From: JALZCH01 sp036387135
GTDB taxonomy: Bacteria > Acidobacteriota > Blastocatellia > Pyrinomonadales > Pyrinomonadaceae
Length of the DNA stretch: 64,000 nucleotides
Assembly (NCBI GenBank): GCA_036387135.1
Contig: DASVUH010000045.1
Coordinates: forward strand, 1-64,000
Direction of reading: 5' to 3'
A program made the translations under genes and the position numbers. Positions 55,156 to 64,000 of this stretch are shown here, piece by piece. Position 1 is the stretch's first letter. Each line of letters begins with the position of its first letter. The notes below the pieces were generated by a model that was given only the letters and a program-made list of their open reading frames with translations, did not search any database and had not been told where the DNA came from.

Positions 55156-56556
55156 ATGCTTAGATTTCATAATAATTTAACGGACAAAACCGAAGATTTT
55201 ATACCTTTGCAGGACAACGAAGTCAAAATGTATTTGTGCGGTCCGACGGTTTGGAATTTCGCGCACATCGGCAATTTTCGCACGTTCGCGTTTGGCGATT
55301 TGCTGCGGCGTTATCTTAAATTTAAAGGCTATAACGTGACGCACGTAATGAATTTGACAGACGTTGACGACCGGATTATCGAAAAATCTAAAGAAGCCGG
55401 AAAGACGATTGACGAATTTGTCCAGCCGTTTATCGAAGCGTTTTGGGATGACGCGGATGCGCTCGGAAACGAAAGACCGGACATTGCGCCGCGCGCCACC
55501 GAACACATCGCGGAAATGATCGAAATCATTCAAAAACTGATGGAAAACGGGCGCGCTTATGAAGCGGGCGGTTCGATTTATTATCGAATTTCCGCTTTTC
55601 CAGAATACGGCAAGCTCTCGAAAATCAGTTTTGAAGGCAACATCGAAGGCGGTTCGGGGCGCGTAGATACGGACAAATACGACAAGGAAAACGCTCGCGA
55701 TTTCGCGCTCTGGAAATTTGTTGACGCTGACGAACCCGCAGGTTGGGATGCGCCTTTCGGTCGCGGTCGACCGGGCTGGCATATCGAATGCTCGGCGATG
55801 TCTATGAAATATCTGGGCGAAACTTTCGACATTCACGCGGGCGGAATTGATTTGCAGTTTCCGCATCACGAAAACGAAATTGCCCAAAGCGAAGGCGCAA
55901 CCGGAAAATTGTTTTCCAAATACTGGCTGCACGGCGAGTTTTTGAAAATTGACAGCGAAAAAATGTCGAAATCGCTCGGCAACGATTTTACTTTCCGCGA
56001 ATTGCGCGAGCGCGGGCATAAGCCTCTGGCGATTCGTTATTTGCTCTTGAGCGTGCCGTATGACAACCAGCTTAATTTCACGTTTGAAAATCTGCGCGGG
56101 GCGGAAAACACAATCGAACGCTTGCAGGATTTTCGCCGCCGCGTTGCCGAAGCTCGCGTCGAAAGCGGTCTAAACCCGGAAGTGGAAAGAATTGTTCTGG
56201 ATTCTCTGAAACAATTTGAAGACGCGATGGACGACAATCTAAACACTTCGGTCGCGCTCGCGGCGCTTCACAATCTAGTCCGCGAAGTGAACACGGCTTT
56301 GGCAAGCGATGCGGTACGCGCGGATGATCGAAATCTTGTCCTTGACGCGATTGCAAAATTCGATTCCGTTTTCGGCATTTTCGGCAAAGAACGCGAAGAA
56401 ATGCTCGATTCGGAAATTCAAGCCTTGATTGACGAGCGCCAGGAAGCGCGCCGAAATCGCAATTTCGCGCGTTCGGACGAAATCCGCGATTTGCTCGCCG
56501 CCAAAGGAATCACTCTCGAAGACACAAAAGACGGCGTTCGATGGAAACGAAAATAA
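55156..56556 (+). CDS. cysS: Cysteinyl-tRNA synthetase
   Basis: A 466-residue class I synthetase that charges tRNA-Cys. The HIGH-like motif is FAHIGNFRTFAFGDLLRRYL. Zinc ligands are Cys (LCGPTVW), WHIECSAMSMKYLGE, then PHHENEIAQSEG. The signature loop is KMSKSLGN. DALR-type and C-terminal regions end GITLEDTKDGVRWKRK. It has a tandem hairpin right before its start. The length is normal. Confidence 0.97.
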   Translation: MLRFHNNLTDKTEDFIPLQDNEVKMYLCGPTVWNFAHIGNFRTFAFGDLLRRYLKFKGYNVTHVMNLTDVDDRIIEKSKEAGKTIDEFVQPFIEAFWDDADALGNERPDIAPRATEHIAEMIEIIQKLMENGRAYEAGGSIYYRISAFPEYGKLSKISFEGNIEGGSGRVDTDKYDKENARDFALWKFVDADEPAGWDAPFGRGRPGWHIECSAMSMKYLGETFDIHAGGIDLQFPHHENEIAQSEGATGKLFSKYWLHGEFLKIDSEKMSKSLGNDFTFRELRERGHKPLAIRYLLLSVPYDNQLNFTFENLRGAENTIERLQDFRRRVAEARVESGLNPEVERIVLDSLKQFEDAMDDNLNTSVALAALHNLVREVNTALASDAVRADDRNLVLDAIAKFDSVFGIFGKEREEMLDSEIQALIDERQEARRNRNFARSDEIRDLLAAKGITLEDTKDGVRWKRK

Positions 56557-56557
56557 A

Positions 56558-58099
56558 TTATTTTTCGACCTTGACGAGAAACGCCGTCTCGCCTGTTGCT
56601 TTGAATTCGAGCGGCGCGCCGGTTTTATAACCGCGCGCCGCTAAATCCTGCAACAACGGGTGTTGAGGATTCCAGTTTTTATCTCGAAAAGCAATCCAAA
56701 ATCGGTCGCCCGCGAGCGCATTTTTATCCGTAACTGTCACTTCTTCAAAACCACGCGGCAGAAAATAAGCTTTGTCTTCCAAGATTCCGGGAAAATCTTT
56801 AACGGCGACAACCCGAACGCGCTCGCTCGTTTTGGTCGCAAACCACAAATGATAAGCCACCAAATCTTCAAAAGCATAAACGGTCAAATTCTCAACCGCA
56901 GTTTCGTTCTTAATTGCCTGCGTCGCCAACTCTTCCCATCCGCACCAAATGTTGATGTTTTTCGTTCGCGCGAAGTGAAACGCGCAGCCCGCTAAAATCA
57001 GCGCGCCGAGCAAACCGAAAGCCGCGATTTTCAGCCCGACCGGGCGCAAACGATTGAGCGCGAAAGCGACTAGCAAACTATAAGGCGCGAAAATTATGAT
57101 CAAATGGCGAACTCCCCAAACCGAATACGGCAGCAACCAGCTTGCGACAAAAGCAATGACGACCGGAACGCAAACGAAAAGGGCGAGCAGACGGAAAACG
57201 AAATTCTCTTTTACGACGAAAAGCGAAAAAATCATTGCGCCGATGCAGACGAATGCAAAAGGCAGCGAAATTAACAACAGATTGGGCGCTTCCAAATTGT
57301 TTTGCTGGTAATAAAACGGTTCGTGGAGCGAGAAAACGAAGGACAAAAGTTTTGCCAAAGTCGGTTTTGCCGCCCAGCCGATGTTTTGTTTTAACCCGGT
57401 GCTCGCCTGCGCCGCTTTGACGACGGCAAACGCCCATGGCGCGAAACAAATCGCTAAAAACAAAAATCCCGCGACAAAACGTTTTAAAAATTCCCGTCGC
57501 CACAGCAAAATCGCCGAAAGCTCGGAAACGACGACGAGCCAGCCGAAATAATGCGTGAAAACGAGCAGCAAATTGACGAAAAACAGCCAGAAAAAAGTTG
57601 ATTTGCGAGTCGTGTTCAGAAAACGGACGAACAGCCAGATTGAAAAAAGCGACATGCAAAACAAAACGCTGTACATCCGAACTTCCTGCGAGTATTTGAC
57701 CAGAAGACCGTTGACGGCGAGAAGCGTAATCGTCGTGATTTTTTCCGTTGCCGAAAATTTTAGCTCGCGGCACAGCAAAAGGAGCGGAACGAGCGCCAGA
57801 ATCGAAAAGAAAACCGGAAAAACCCTGAGCCACAAAAGCGATTCGCCGCCCGCCAAAATCCAGAATTTCAGCCAAATGTAAAAAAGCGGCGGATGAATCA
57901 AATCCTGCGCGACAAAATCGAGCAAAGCGGGTATCGGCAGAGCATTCGGCGCGTGATGATTCGCGGCGTGAACGCTGAAAATCTCGTCGAACCAGAGACA
58001 CGAATCGGTCAAGCCCCAAAAACGCGCGGCGACGTAAAGAGCGGCGGCTAAAAAGATACCGAATCGGGAAAAGAATTTATTGTTTTTATCGAAAGGCAT
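56558..58099 (-). CDS. GT39-family glycosyltransferase (ArnT/PMT-like)
   Basis: A 513-residue multi-pass membrane protein of GT-C type. The first loop has LWFDEIFSVHAANHH, where D and E are the catalytic/metal acidic pair expected in the first periplasmic loop. An HPPLFYIWLKF motif follows, as in PMT_2 proteins, then about ten hydrophobic helices, ending with a soluble C-terminal domain (ENLTVYAFEDLVAYHLWFAT). Such enzymes transfer sugars from a polyprenyl carrier to lipid or protein. It converges with cysS (one base between the stops). Confidence 0.88.
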   Translation of the reverse strand: MPFDKNNKFFSRFGIFLAAALYVAARFWGLTDSCLWFDEIFSVHAANHHAPNALPIPALLDFVAQDLIHPPLFYIWLKFWILAGGESLLWLRVFPVFFSILALVPLLLLCRELKFSATEKITTITLLAVNGLLVKYSQEVRMYSVLFCMSLFSIWLFVRFLNTTRKSTFFWLFFVNLLLVFTHYFGWLVVVSELSAILLWRREFLKRFVAGFLFLAICFAPWAFAVVKAAQASTGLKQNIGWAAKPTLAKLLSFVFSLHEPFYYQQNNLEAPNLLLISLPFAFVCIGAMIFSLFVVKENFVFRLLALFVCVPVVIAFVASWLLPYSVWGVRHLIIIFAPYSLLVAFALNRLRPVGLKIAAFGLLGALILAGCAFHFARTKNINIWCGWEELATQAIKNETAVENLTVYAFEDLVAYHLWFATKTSERVRVVAVKDFPGILEDKAYFLPRGFEEVTVTDKNALAGDRFWIAFRDKNWNPQHPLLQDLAARGYKTGAPLEFKATGETAFLVKVEK

Positions 58100-58373
58100 T
58101 GAATCGAAATTTGCTTTTAAAATTTAACTTAAAATTCAATTTGTGTTAGCATTTTCTTGCAATCTTTCCCGCTTTTTTTCAAAAATGCTGTTTACGCACA
58201 CGACATTTCCAATCAGTTTTCGCTCGTTTATGAAACGCACGCCGGTCGTCGTGCGACCGAGTTTGTTCGTCGGGTAGTTCGGTTTTCTTCAATCGTTTTT
58301 GCCGCTGCGGTTTCTCAGCGAAACTCTTTATTCGTCAATCAATTGTTTTCAATTTAAAAGGAGAAAAAAAACT

Positions 58374-59732
58374 ATGTCAGCACCAATGCTTGAAACTCAA
58401 AAACCGATTATCAAAACCGAGCTGCCCGGACCGAAAGCTCAGGAAATTATTGCAGCAGACCAGGAATTTGTCACGCCTTCCTACCCGCGCCCGGATTACA
58501 AATTAGTCGTCGAAAAAGGCGAAGGCGTCTGGATAACCGACGTTGACGGCAACGTCTTTTTGGATTGCAACGCCGGAGTCGCCGTCTGCAACACGGGGCA
58601 CTGCCACCCGGAAATCGTGCGCGCCGTGCAGGAACAAACCGCACAACTGATGCATATGTGCGGAACCGATTATTATTATCGTCATATGCCCGCGCTCGGC
58701 AAAAAACTGGACGAAATCACGCCCGTTCCCAGCCCGACGAAAACGCATTTTGCCAATTCCGGCGCGGAAGCGATTGAAACCGCTTTAAAACTGGCGATGT
58801 ATCACACGGGAAGGCAGAAATTTATTTCGTTTTTCGGCTCTTTTCACGGCAGAACTTTGGGCGCGCTGTCGCTAACTTCATCGAAAGTCGCGCAGCGGCG
58901 CGGTTTTATGCGGCAGGCTTTGGATGTGGTTCACGTTCCGTATCCGAATAAACTGCGCTCGCCGTTTGCCGGAGCGACCGATGAAGAATCGGCGTCGAAA
59001 GCGACGGTAAATTTTATCGAAAACACGCTTTTCAAAACCACGACGCCGCCCGATGAAGTCGCTGCAATCGTCTTTGAAGTTGTGCAGGGCGAAGGCGGCT
59101 ATGTTCCCGCGCCTGCTCATTTTGTTAAAGAAATTCGCCGGGTTTGCGACGAAAACGGGATTTTGCTCATCGTTGATGAAGTGCAGTCAGGCTTTGGGCG
59201 AACCGGCAAAATGTTCGCGTCCGACCATTACGATTTAAAACCCGACATTATGACGCTCGCCAAAGGACTCGGTTCGGGCTTGCCGATTGGCGCTTGCGTT
59301 GCTCGCGCAGACATTATGAATTGGGGCAAAGGCGCGCACGCTTCGACGTTCGGCGGAAATCCGGTTTGCATCGCTTCCGCCTTGAAAACAATCGAGCTGC
59401 TCGAAAACGGGCTGGTCGAAAATTCGGCGCGTGTCGGCGAGCATCTGCAAAACGGTCTGCGGCAATTGATGCAAAAATACGATTGCATCGGCGACGTGCG
59501 CGGGCTTGGATTGATGATCGGCGTCGAGTTTGTCGAATCTAAACATTCAATGACGCCTGCGCCGGAACTGCGCGACCGCATCGAAATGGAATGTTTTAAT
59601 CGCGGTTTAATTATTCTGGGCTGCGGTAATTCGACCATTCGTTTTTCGCCGCCGCTTGTTTTGACCGAAGAAAACGCCGATGTTGCGGTTGAAATCTTTG
59701 ACGCCGCGATTGCAGCCGCTTTACAAAAATAA
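58374..59732 (+). CDS. Class III PLP aminotransferase (acetylornithine/4-aminobutyrate type)
   Basis: A 452-residue enzyme. PLP-binding blocks are NSGAEAIETALKLAMYHTGR, then FFGSFHGRTLGALSLTSSK, then LLIVDEVQSGFGRTGKMFAS and the Schiff-base lysine region MTLAKGLGSGLPIGACVARA. The C-terminal VRGLGLMIGVEFVES completes the fold. ATG 58374 has AAAGGAGAAAAAAA in front of it. GABA, acetylornithine or lysine 6-aminotransferase cannot be told apart by eye. The polyamine genes elsewhere in the window make putrescine or GABA possible substrates. Confidence 0.93.
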   Translation: MSAPMLETQKPIIKTELPGPKAQEIIAADQEFVTPSYPRPDYKLVVEKGEGVWITDVDGNVFLDCNAGVAVCNTGHCHPEIVRAVQEQTAQLMHMCGTDYYYRHMPALGKKLDEITPVPSPTKTHFANSGAEAIETALKLAMYHTGRQKFISFFGSFHGRTLGALSLTSSKVAQRRGFMRQALDVVHVPYPNKLRSPFAGATDEESASKATVNFIENTLFKTTTPPDEVAAIVFEVVQGEGGYVPAPAHFVKEIRRVCDENGILLIVDEVQSGFGRTGKMFASDHYDLKPDIMTLAKGLGSGLPIGACVARADIMNWGKGAHASTFGGNPVCIASALKTIELLENGLVENSARVGEHLQNGLRQLMQKYDCIGDVRGLGLMIGVEFVESKHSMTPAPELRDRIEMECFNRGLIILGCGNSTIRFSPPLVLTEENADVAVEIFDAAIAAALQK

Positions 59733-59928
59733 AATTCCTATGAAATTTTTCAACGGGATTTTATTTAGCAGCTTAAACTACCCTTAGATTTTACTGAATC
59801 AACGTTTTTATTGATTTATGAAATTAAATCAGGGTATAAAAATTCGGTTTAAGAAGGCTATAATTCAGTACAAATCAAAGTTCGACACTTCTTGAAACTT
59901 GTAGTAGCGGGGTGTTAGAACCGATAAA

Positions 59929-60501
59929 ATGAGCGAGCCAATAAATTTAACATTCAGTTATTCCGAAAAAGAGTATGTCTCTGGCTCTCGTTTGCTTTAC
60001 GCTCGCATTTATCACACAAATTTCTATTTTGCCTTGTCCTTTATTGCTCTTTCCGGCGCAACCACCGGCTTTCTATTATTCGGTGCTTCTTTTCTTTGGT
60101 ATGCAGCAATTCTAGTTGGGCTTGTGTCTTTAGTATTTGCTCTTATCTCTTTCAACAGCCCTAAACAACATTATCGAACCGGTCCGTTGCTTCGCGAGCA
60201 GTTGAATTTTGAATTTTCCGAAGACGGCATTTGGTTCAGAGCAAAGAACATTGATTCTCGTTTTGAGTGGAGTTTGTATAAACAGGTTCTGGAAACGCGT
60301 GAGTTTTATTATTTGTTGTACGGAAAGAATGAAGCCACGATGATTCCGAAGCGAGTTTTTACAGACGCGGAAGAAGCGGTTTTTAGAAATTTGTTGCAGC
60401 GTAAAGTTACGCCAAAGTTTGAAGTTTTTGGCGGCGCGTCAAAACAAACGAACGAATTGCAAAGTGAATATGTGCCAAACCAACCTCTCGATTGGAGGTG
60501 A
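59929..60501 (+). CDS. YcxB-like membrane protein
   Basis: A 190-residue protein. It has two close hydrophobic segments (FYFALSFIALSGATTGFLLF and AILVGLVSLVFALISF) and then a soluble YcxB-like part: EQLNFEFSEDGIWFRAKNID, then SRFEWSLYKQVLETREFYYL, then MIPKRVFTDAEEAVFRNLLQ. This domain order is the usual YcxB-family one. No enzymatic motif. It may be a passenger of an integron-type cassette. Confidence 0.82.
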   Translation: MSEPINLTFSYSEKEYVSGSRLLYARIYHTNFYFALSFIALSGATTGFLLFGASFLWYAAILVGLVSLVFALISFNSPKQHYRTGPLLREQLNFEFSEDGIWFRAKNIDSRFEWSLYKQVLETREFYYLLYGKNEATMIPKRVFTDAEEAVFRNLLQRKVTPKFEVFGGASKQTNELQSEYVPNQPLDWR

Positions 60502-60622
60502 CGCCGTGTCGAACAAATCAATGGACGCGCGGCGGAAACAGCTATTTTCTTATTCAGCTTGCGTGTTAAACTCTGGCTTTTGTGCTGGCGGTTTCCGCCC
60601 ACGCCATCCAAATCGTTAGTGG
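60499..60622 (+). other. attC-like recombination site
   Basis: Reads CGAACAAATCAATGGACG, then GGCGGAAACAGC, and further on GCTGGCGGTTTCCGCCC, then CACGCCATCCAAATCGTTAG. The inner hairpin and the block order match the minus-strand site at 6620-6768. The right end has GTTAGTG. Confidence 0.5.
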
Positions 60623-60675
60623 AAATTACTGAAAGAGCAAGGTTTTAACATGCGTATTTCTGAAAATAAAATCTG

Positions 60676-60900
60676 ATGCAACAGCAATGGAAAATGCCGA
60701 AATGGATGGAGCGATACCGCGAGTTGATTAGAACGCGCGGGAATCGCACGGTTGAAGAAGTGATGAGCGACGTTGCGGGCGATATGAACAGCCCGCACGC
60801 CGAATTGCGCGAACGCTCGATGTCGAATTACGCCGTCGCCGCGCAAATCAATCTGCTCAACGACCTTTATCAAAGAGGTTTGTTGACAAAAGACGAATAA
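60676..60900 (+). CDS. Small hypothetical protein (74 aa)
   Basis: Helical and charged: MQQQWKMPKWMERYRELIRT, then RGNRTVEEVMSDVAGDMNSP, then SMSNYAVAAQINLLNDLYQR, then GLLTKDE. No membrane segment or known motif, though it is compact and plausible. A terminator follows directly at 60926. The start has no clear ribosome site. Confidence 0.5.
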   Translation: MQQQWKMPKWMERYRELIRTRGNRTVEEVMSDVAGDMNSPHAELRERSMSNYAVAAQINLLNDLYQRGLLTKDE

Positions 60901-60925
60901 AAATCGAAATAATTTCGGATTCTGA

Positions 60926-60967
60926 AAAACAATCGCCGCCTTTCTAAACCGGCGGCGATTGTTTTTT
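60926..60967 (+). terminator. Rho-independent terminator
   Basis: AAACAATCGCCGCC and GGCGGCGATTGTTT pair across about ten bases and end in six T. Confidence 0.9.
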
Positions 60968-61032
60968 CTGTTATTTTCCAGATGTTTTATTTATAATCGG
61001 CGGCGGATTAAAAGTCTTGCAGGTTAAGTTTT

Positions 61033-62112
61033 ATGAAAATTCCAAGCCGCGCCTTTTTTGCTTTTTCGCTCGCCATTCTTTTTTGTTTCAACGCCTTCGC
61101 GAAGCAAACCGCCGACGCTTTTTACAAACAAGGCGTCGAGCAGCTTAAAACGCATAAATACGACGCGGCGATTGTCTCTTTCACCGAAGCGATCAAGCTT
61201 AATCCCGCGCATCTCGAAGCATATCTCGAACGCAGCAAAGCCCGCGAAAACAATCAGCGTGATCTTGCAGGCGCTTTTGCCGACGTTGAAAAAATGATTG
61301 AACTGAATCCATCGTACGGCGAAGCATATTATCGTCGCGCCCTAATTCGTTCTGCACAGATTATAAAACGAAAAGAACCGTCAAATGAAATTGTCGAGGC
61401 GACTTTTCGGCAAATGCTCGCAGATTTTGATTTGGCAATCGGTTACGGTTACAAAACAAAATACGCTTTCACAAGTCGCGCCGCGCTTAAATGTCGCGAT
61501 CTTGATGATTGCAAAGGCGCAGTAGCCGATTATGACGCGGCAATCACGCTCGACCCAAATGATTTTTATCTTTACCTCAACCGCAGCAATACTAAACGCC
61601 GTTTAAGAGATTATGTTGGAGCCGTGACGGATTTGCGCGAAATCATCAGCCGTTATTACATAAATCAATCGCCCGATCTCGATGAAAAGCAAAAGAAGAT
61701 TCTCGACGAGAATCGCGGGGCTGTTTCTATGGCGTTGTTAAATTTGAGTTCGGATTTATTGATGGAAGAATCGCACGAGCAGGCGCTCGGAGCCATAAAT
61801 CAATCGCTGGAGCTTTATCCTGAAAACGCTTCGGCTTATGACGCGCGCGGTCGTTACAAAACTATTTTCGGCGATCTGGACGAAGCAATTGCCGATTATG
61901 ACCGGGCAATCGAGCTTCGCCAAAACAACGGCATCGCTTTTTTGGGACGCGGCATCGCTCTCGCTTTGCAAGGCAAAACTGCGGAAGCGCAAAAGAGCTT
62001 TGACAAAGGTTTTGAGATTTTGCCGCATTTGAAAAATCAATATTCCAAGCGCGTCGAGCTAACCCGAAGACAGCGCGAGCAAAAGAAAATCAAAGTTGAA
62101 TTGCCCGAATGA
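61033..62112 (+). CDS. Exported TPR-repeat protein (359 aa)
   Basis: The signal peptide is MKIPSRAFFAFSLAILFCFN, then AFA. About seven to eight tetratricopeptide repeats follow, such as ADAFYKQGVEQLKTHKYDAA, then LEAYLERSKARENNQRDLAG, then ASAYDARGRYKTIFGDLDEA. TPRs form a right-handed scaffold that binds partner proteins. The stop overlaps the MOSC gene start by four bases, so the two are in one operon. Confidence 0.9.
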   Translation: MKIPSRAFFAFSLAILFCFNAFAKQTADAFYKQGVEQLKTHKYDAAIVSFTEAIKLNPAHLEAYLERSKARENNQRDLAGAFADVEKMIELNPSYGEAYYRRALIRSAQIIKRKEPSNEIVEATFRQMLADFDLAIGYGYKTKYAFTSRAALKCRDLDDCKGAVADYDAAITLDPNDFYLYLNRSNTKRRLRDYVGAVTDLREIISRYYINQSPDLDEKQKKILDENRGAVSMALLNLSSDLLMEESHEQALGAINQSLELYPENASAYDARGRYKTIFGDLDEAIADYDRAIELRQNNGIAFLGRGIALALQGKTAEAQKSFDKGFEILPHLKNQYSKRVELTRRQREQKKIKVELPE

Positions 62113-62756
62113 AGCTTCTCTCAGTAAACGTGGGAAAACCGCGCTCGGTCGCGCATAACGGAAAGCGCGTCAGAACCGGCATTTTCAAATCTGCGGTCGA
62201 AGGACGAGTTAAAGTCAACGAGCTAAATCTCGAAGGCGACAAGCAAGCCGATTTGCGTTATCACGGCGGTTTGTCAAAAGCCGTTTACGCCTATCCGCAC
62301 GAACATTACGATTTCTGGCGCGCGGCGCTTCCTGCGCTCGATTATCCTTTCGGCGCGTTCGGCGAAAATCTTTCAACAAAGGGAATTCTGGAAGATGAAA
62401 TCTGCATCGGCGATAAGCTCGAAATCGGCAGCGCGCGGTTCCTCGTCACCGAACCGCGTTTTCCCTGCTACAAACTGGGAATCAGATTCGATTTGCCCGA
62501 AATTGTTTTAAGTTTTTATCTAAGCGGGCGTTACGGATTTTATCTCGCGGTCGAAAAACAAGGGGAAATCGAAGCGGGCGAAAAGATTGAAATTGTGAAC
62601 CGCGACGAAAACCGAGTTTCAATTGCCGACATTATCAGGCTAAAAAACGATTTGTCGAAAGATAAAGATTTAATAAATCGCGCTCTGCAAGTTGATGCGC
62701 TGCCGGAAGATTTGAAACGGCGTTTGCGGGGAAAATTGAAAAAGATTGATTTTTAA
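62109..62756 (+). CDS. MOSC-domain protein (YiiM-like)
   Basis: A 215-residue MOSC-fold protein. Blocks are ISVNVGKPR-like LLSVNVGKPRSV, then GVRVNELNLEGDKQADLRYH, then GGLSKAVYAYPHEHYDFWRA, then PFGAFGENLSTKGI, then SARFLVTEPRFPCYKLGIRF, where the Cys is the MOSC cysteine expected to hold the molybdenum cofactor or bound substrate. YiiM-type proteins reduce N-hydroxylated compounds. Translationally coupled to the TPR gene. Confidence 0.92.
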   Translation: MKLLSVNVGKPRSVAHNGKRVRTGIFKSAVEGRVKVNELNLEGDKQADLRYHGGLSKAVYAYPHEHYDFWRAALPALDYPFGAFGENLSTKGILEDEICIGDKLEIGSARFLVTEPRFPCYKLGIRFDLPEIVLSFYLSGRYGFYLAVEKQGEIEAGEKIEIVNRDENRVSIADIIRLKNDLSKDKDLINRALQVDALPEDLKRRLRGKLKKIDF

Positions 62757-62811
62757 CACCAAAGCGGGGATAAAAGCGGGGATTAGGCTTCAGCAATTCA
62801 ATAAAAGTAAA

Positions 62812-62884
62812 TACTCGCGGCAGGAGTCGAACCTGCGACCTCTTCCTTCGGAGGGAAGCATTCTATCCACTGAACTACGCGAGC
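62812..62884 (-). tRNA. tRNA-Arg(CCG)
   Basis: Minus-strand cloverleaf: acceptor GCTCGCG/CGCGAGT, A73, anticodon arm CTTCC-CTCCGAA-GGAAG, T-arm GCAGG-TTCGACT-CCTGC. A canonical stand-alone gene, different from the two arginine tRNAs of the array. Confidence 0.95.
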
Positions 62885-63008
62885 AAACCAACATTAAAAT
62901 AGCATATTCATTCTTTTTTCGACAATTCGGTGCAGAGCGCCGACACTGTTTCTATCCTCGAAATCTACTGCCGTTTGCAATCATAAGCCTTGTATTTTCG
63001 GTTTAACT

Positions 63009-64000
63009 GTGGATTTTTTATCTTTCGGTGTAATATTGCAGGCGAAACCGACATTATTTGACAGAGAGGAAGTAATCAAGCCTTTGTTGGACAGATTTCG
63101 CCAGACCTTACCGAGATTTCTAGCCACTTCCGCGCTTATGGGCGGCGGCATTGCGTGTTCGGTCGCCACCGCCGGAACATCGGACGCGGTTTTATTAGGC
63201 ATCAATGCCGCAATTGCAGCGATTGCCGCGATTGGCGGCAATATTGCGGCAACGGATATTTACGAAGCCGTCGCCAAAAAGATAAACCACGAAGAGGTTC
63301 TGGCAAACGGCGATTTGACCAAAGCGATTGCCGATGCCATCTGCGCGACGATTACTTTTACAGCTAAAAAACCCGAAAATTCCCGGCGCGAAAGCGAGAT
63401 TCTGCTTTTAACCGAAAACACAGCCCGGCTTTTAGAGCAGCTTTTACACGGCGAAGTAAAAGGCGTCGTGCAATCGGCGCAGAATGAGCTAAGCGAAATT
63501 TCAAAAAACGAAATTACAGAGATTTTCACAGCCGACCCGCAACAGTTTTCTGCTCAACATTCAAAAGTTTCAATCGAAGCGTGGGAAGAAATTTTGATGT
63601 GGCTGGCAATCGAGAAAAACGCGGTGATAAGCCACGACACAACGCGGGCGATTGCCGAAGATTTGCACAATCATTTTCCGCGCATTTTTCTGGAAATCAT
63701 CAAAACCGATTTTTCCAAAGGCGGGCAAGCCTACGTCGCTTTGCAACACCGGATAAACAACCGGATTATCGCCGGACAAAAAGAAATCTATGCCGCCATC
63801 AGCGTCGTTTCACAGCAAATCAAAAATTTCGAGCAGAGTGTCGAACGGCAGTTTGCAAATCTTCCAGCCGGTTTGGTGCGGGAAATCGAAAAGCATTTGC
63901 AAACTAACGAAATAATCGCCGCGCCGCTCGTCAAAACTCATTACATCAATCTCTCCGAGCCGAATGTTTATTTTACCGGGCGCGAAAAACTGCTGGCGGA
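63009..64000 (+). CDS. STAND-type NTPase, N-terminal part (runs off window)
   Basis: One open frame of about 330 residues runs to the window edge. After an N-terminal tail comes a hydrophobic, Ala/Gly-rich hairpin (GGGIACSVATAGTSDAVLLG, then INAAIAAIAAIGGNIAATDI). A helical linker follows (LTKAIADAICATITFTAKKP), then the join HYINLSEPNVYFTGREKLLA. The FTGRE motif typically opens the NACHT/NB-ARC ATPase of STAND proteins. Walker motifs lie outside the window. GTG 63009, ATG 63141 or TTG 63084 could be the start. Such proteins are often defence sensors. Confidence 0.7.
   Translation, partial: MDFLSFGVILQAKPTLFDREEVIKPLLDRFRQTLPRFLATSALMGGGIACSVATAGTSDAVLLGINAAIAAIAAIGGNIAATDIYEAVAKKINHEEVLANGDLTKAIADAICATITFTAKKPENSRRESEILLLTENTARLLEQLLHGEVKGVVQSAQNELSEISKNEITEIFTADPQQFSAQHSKVSIEAWEEILMWLAIEKNAVISHDTTRAIAEDLHNHFPRIFLEIIKTDFSKGGQAYVALQHRINNRIIAGQKEIYAAISVVSQQIKNFEQSVERQFANLPAGLVREIEKHLQTNEIIAAPLVKTHYINLSEPNVYFTGREKLLA

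Larger units (their letters stand above)
59914..60622 (+). mobile_element. Solitary integron-type gene cassette (YcxB-like gene + attC-like site)
   Basis: GTTAGAA at 59914-59920 lies 15 bases before the start codon, and the gene's stop lies in the first box of an attC-like site (60499-60622) that ends GTTAGTG. This is the layout of an integron cassette: core, gene, attC. No integrase is near. The site shares two blocks with the one at 6620-6768. Remaining differences from GTTRRRY limit certainty. Confidence 0.45.

Overview
ORGANISM. The window is a bacterial chromosome segment of moderate GC. I infer, without a marker gene to prove it, an Acidobacteriota (Blastocatellia/Pyrinomonadales-like) genome. 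The reasons are the mix of zinc-ribbon membrane proteins with a shared SVTE-x-TT-x-LLE tail, secreted carboxypeptidase-regulatory and dockerin-like proteins, a speA / deoxyhypusine-synthase-like / speB cluster, lipoprotein HtrA, and very short tandem-repeat hairpins between genes. No rRNA, replication origin, CRISPR array or integrase gene was seen.

LAYOUT. 1-2.5 kb is a decayed stretch (acyl-CoA dehydrogenase start, a chimeric alcohol dehydrogenase/channel fragment, a truncated membrane gene). 2.5-12 kb holds regulators (Crp/Fnr, a degenerate receiver), secreted and zinc-ribbon proteins, and a possible integron-type cassette (5.3-6.8 kb, minus strand). 12.4-16.6 kb is a four-gene RiPP-like operon: ferritin-like enzyme, 22-cysteine precursor, MNIO (DUF692) enzyme and DUF2063 partner. 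16.6-28 kb carries housekeeping genes: glutamine synthetase, a pseudopilin, polyamine synthesis (speA, DHS-like, speB), HtrA and rfbA. 28.0-38.4 kb is bounded by three copies of the 3' end of tRNA-Pro(GGG) and looks like two tandem integrated elements. One has a secreted dockerin-like protein, the other a complete type I restriction system with an extra metallo-beta-lactamase-fold protein.

CENTREPIECE. 40.7-49.1 kb, all on the plus strand, holds 25 tRNA genes covering all 20 amino acids, six Y RNAs, the RNA ligase RtcB and the Y-RNA-binding Ro/TROVE protein, with an HNH nuclease, a methyltransferase and a small unknown protein embedded between the RNAs. With U34 wobble the 25 tRNAs could in principle read every sense codon. 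Three of them carry C33 in place of the near-universal U33, and others have swapped class I/class II architecture. The Y RNAs share a covarying stem (CGAAUGC ... UUGUCG), and several carry circularly permuted tRNA modules whose acceptor stem is closed by a loop. I read this as an RNA-repair and reserve-translation locus, possibly used when normal tRNAs are cleaved; that role is inference.

DOWNSTREAM. 49-64 kb has a DUF433/DUF5615 toxin-antitoxin pair, secreted proteins, an S41-type peptidase, cysS, a GT39 glycosyltransferase, a class III aminotransferase, a solitary attC-flanked YcxB-like cassette, a TPR protein with a MOSC protein, tRNA-Arg(CCG), and the N-terminal half of a STAND-type NTPase running off the right edge.
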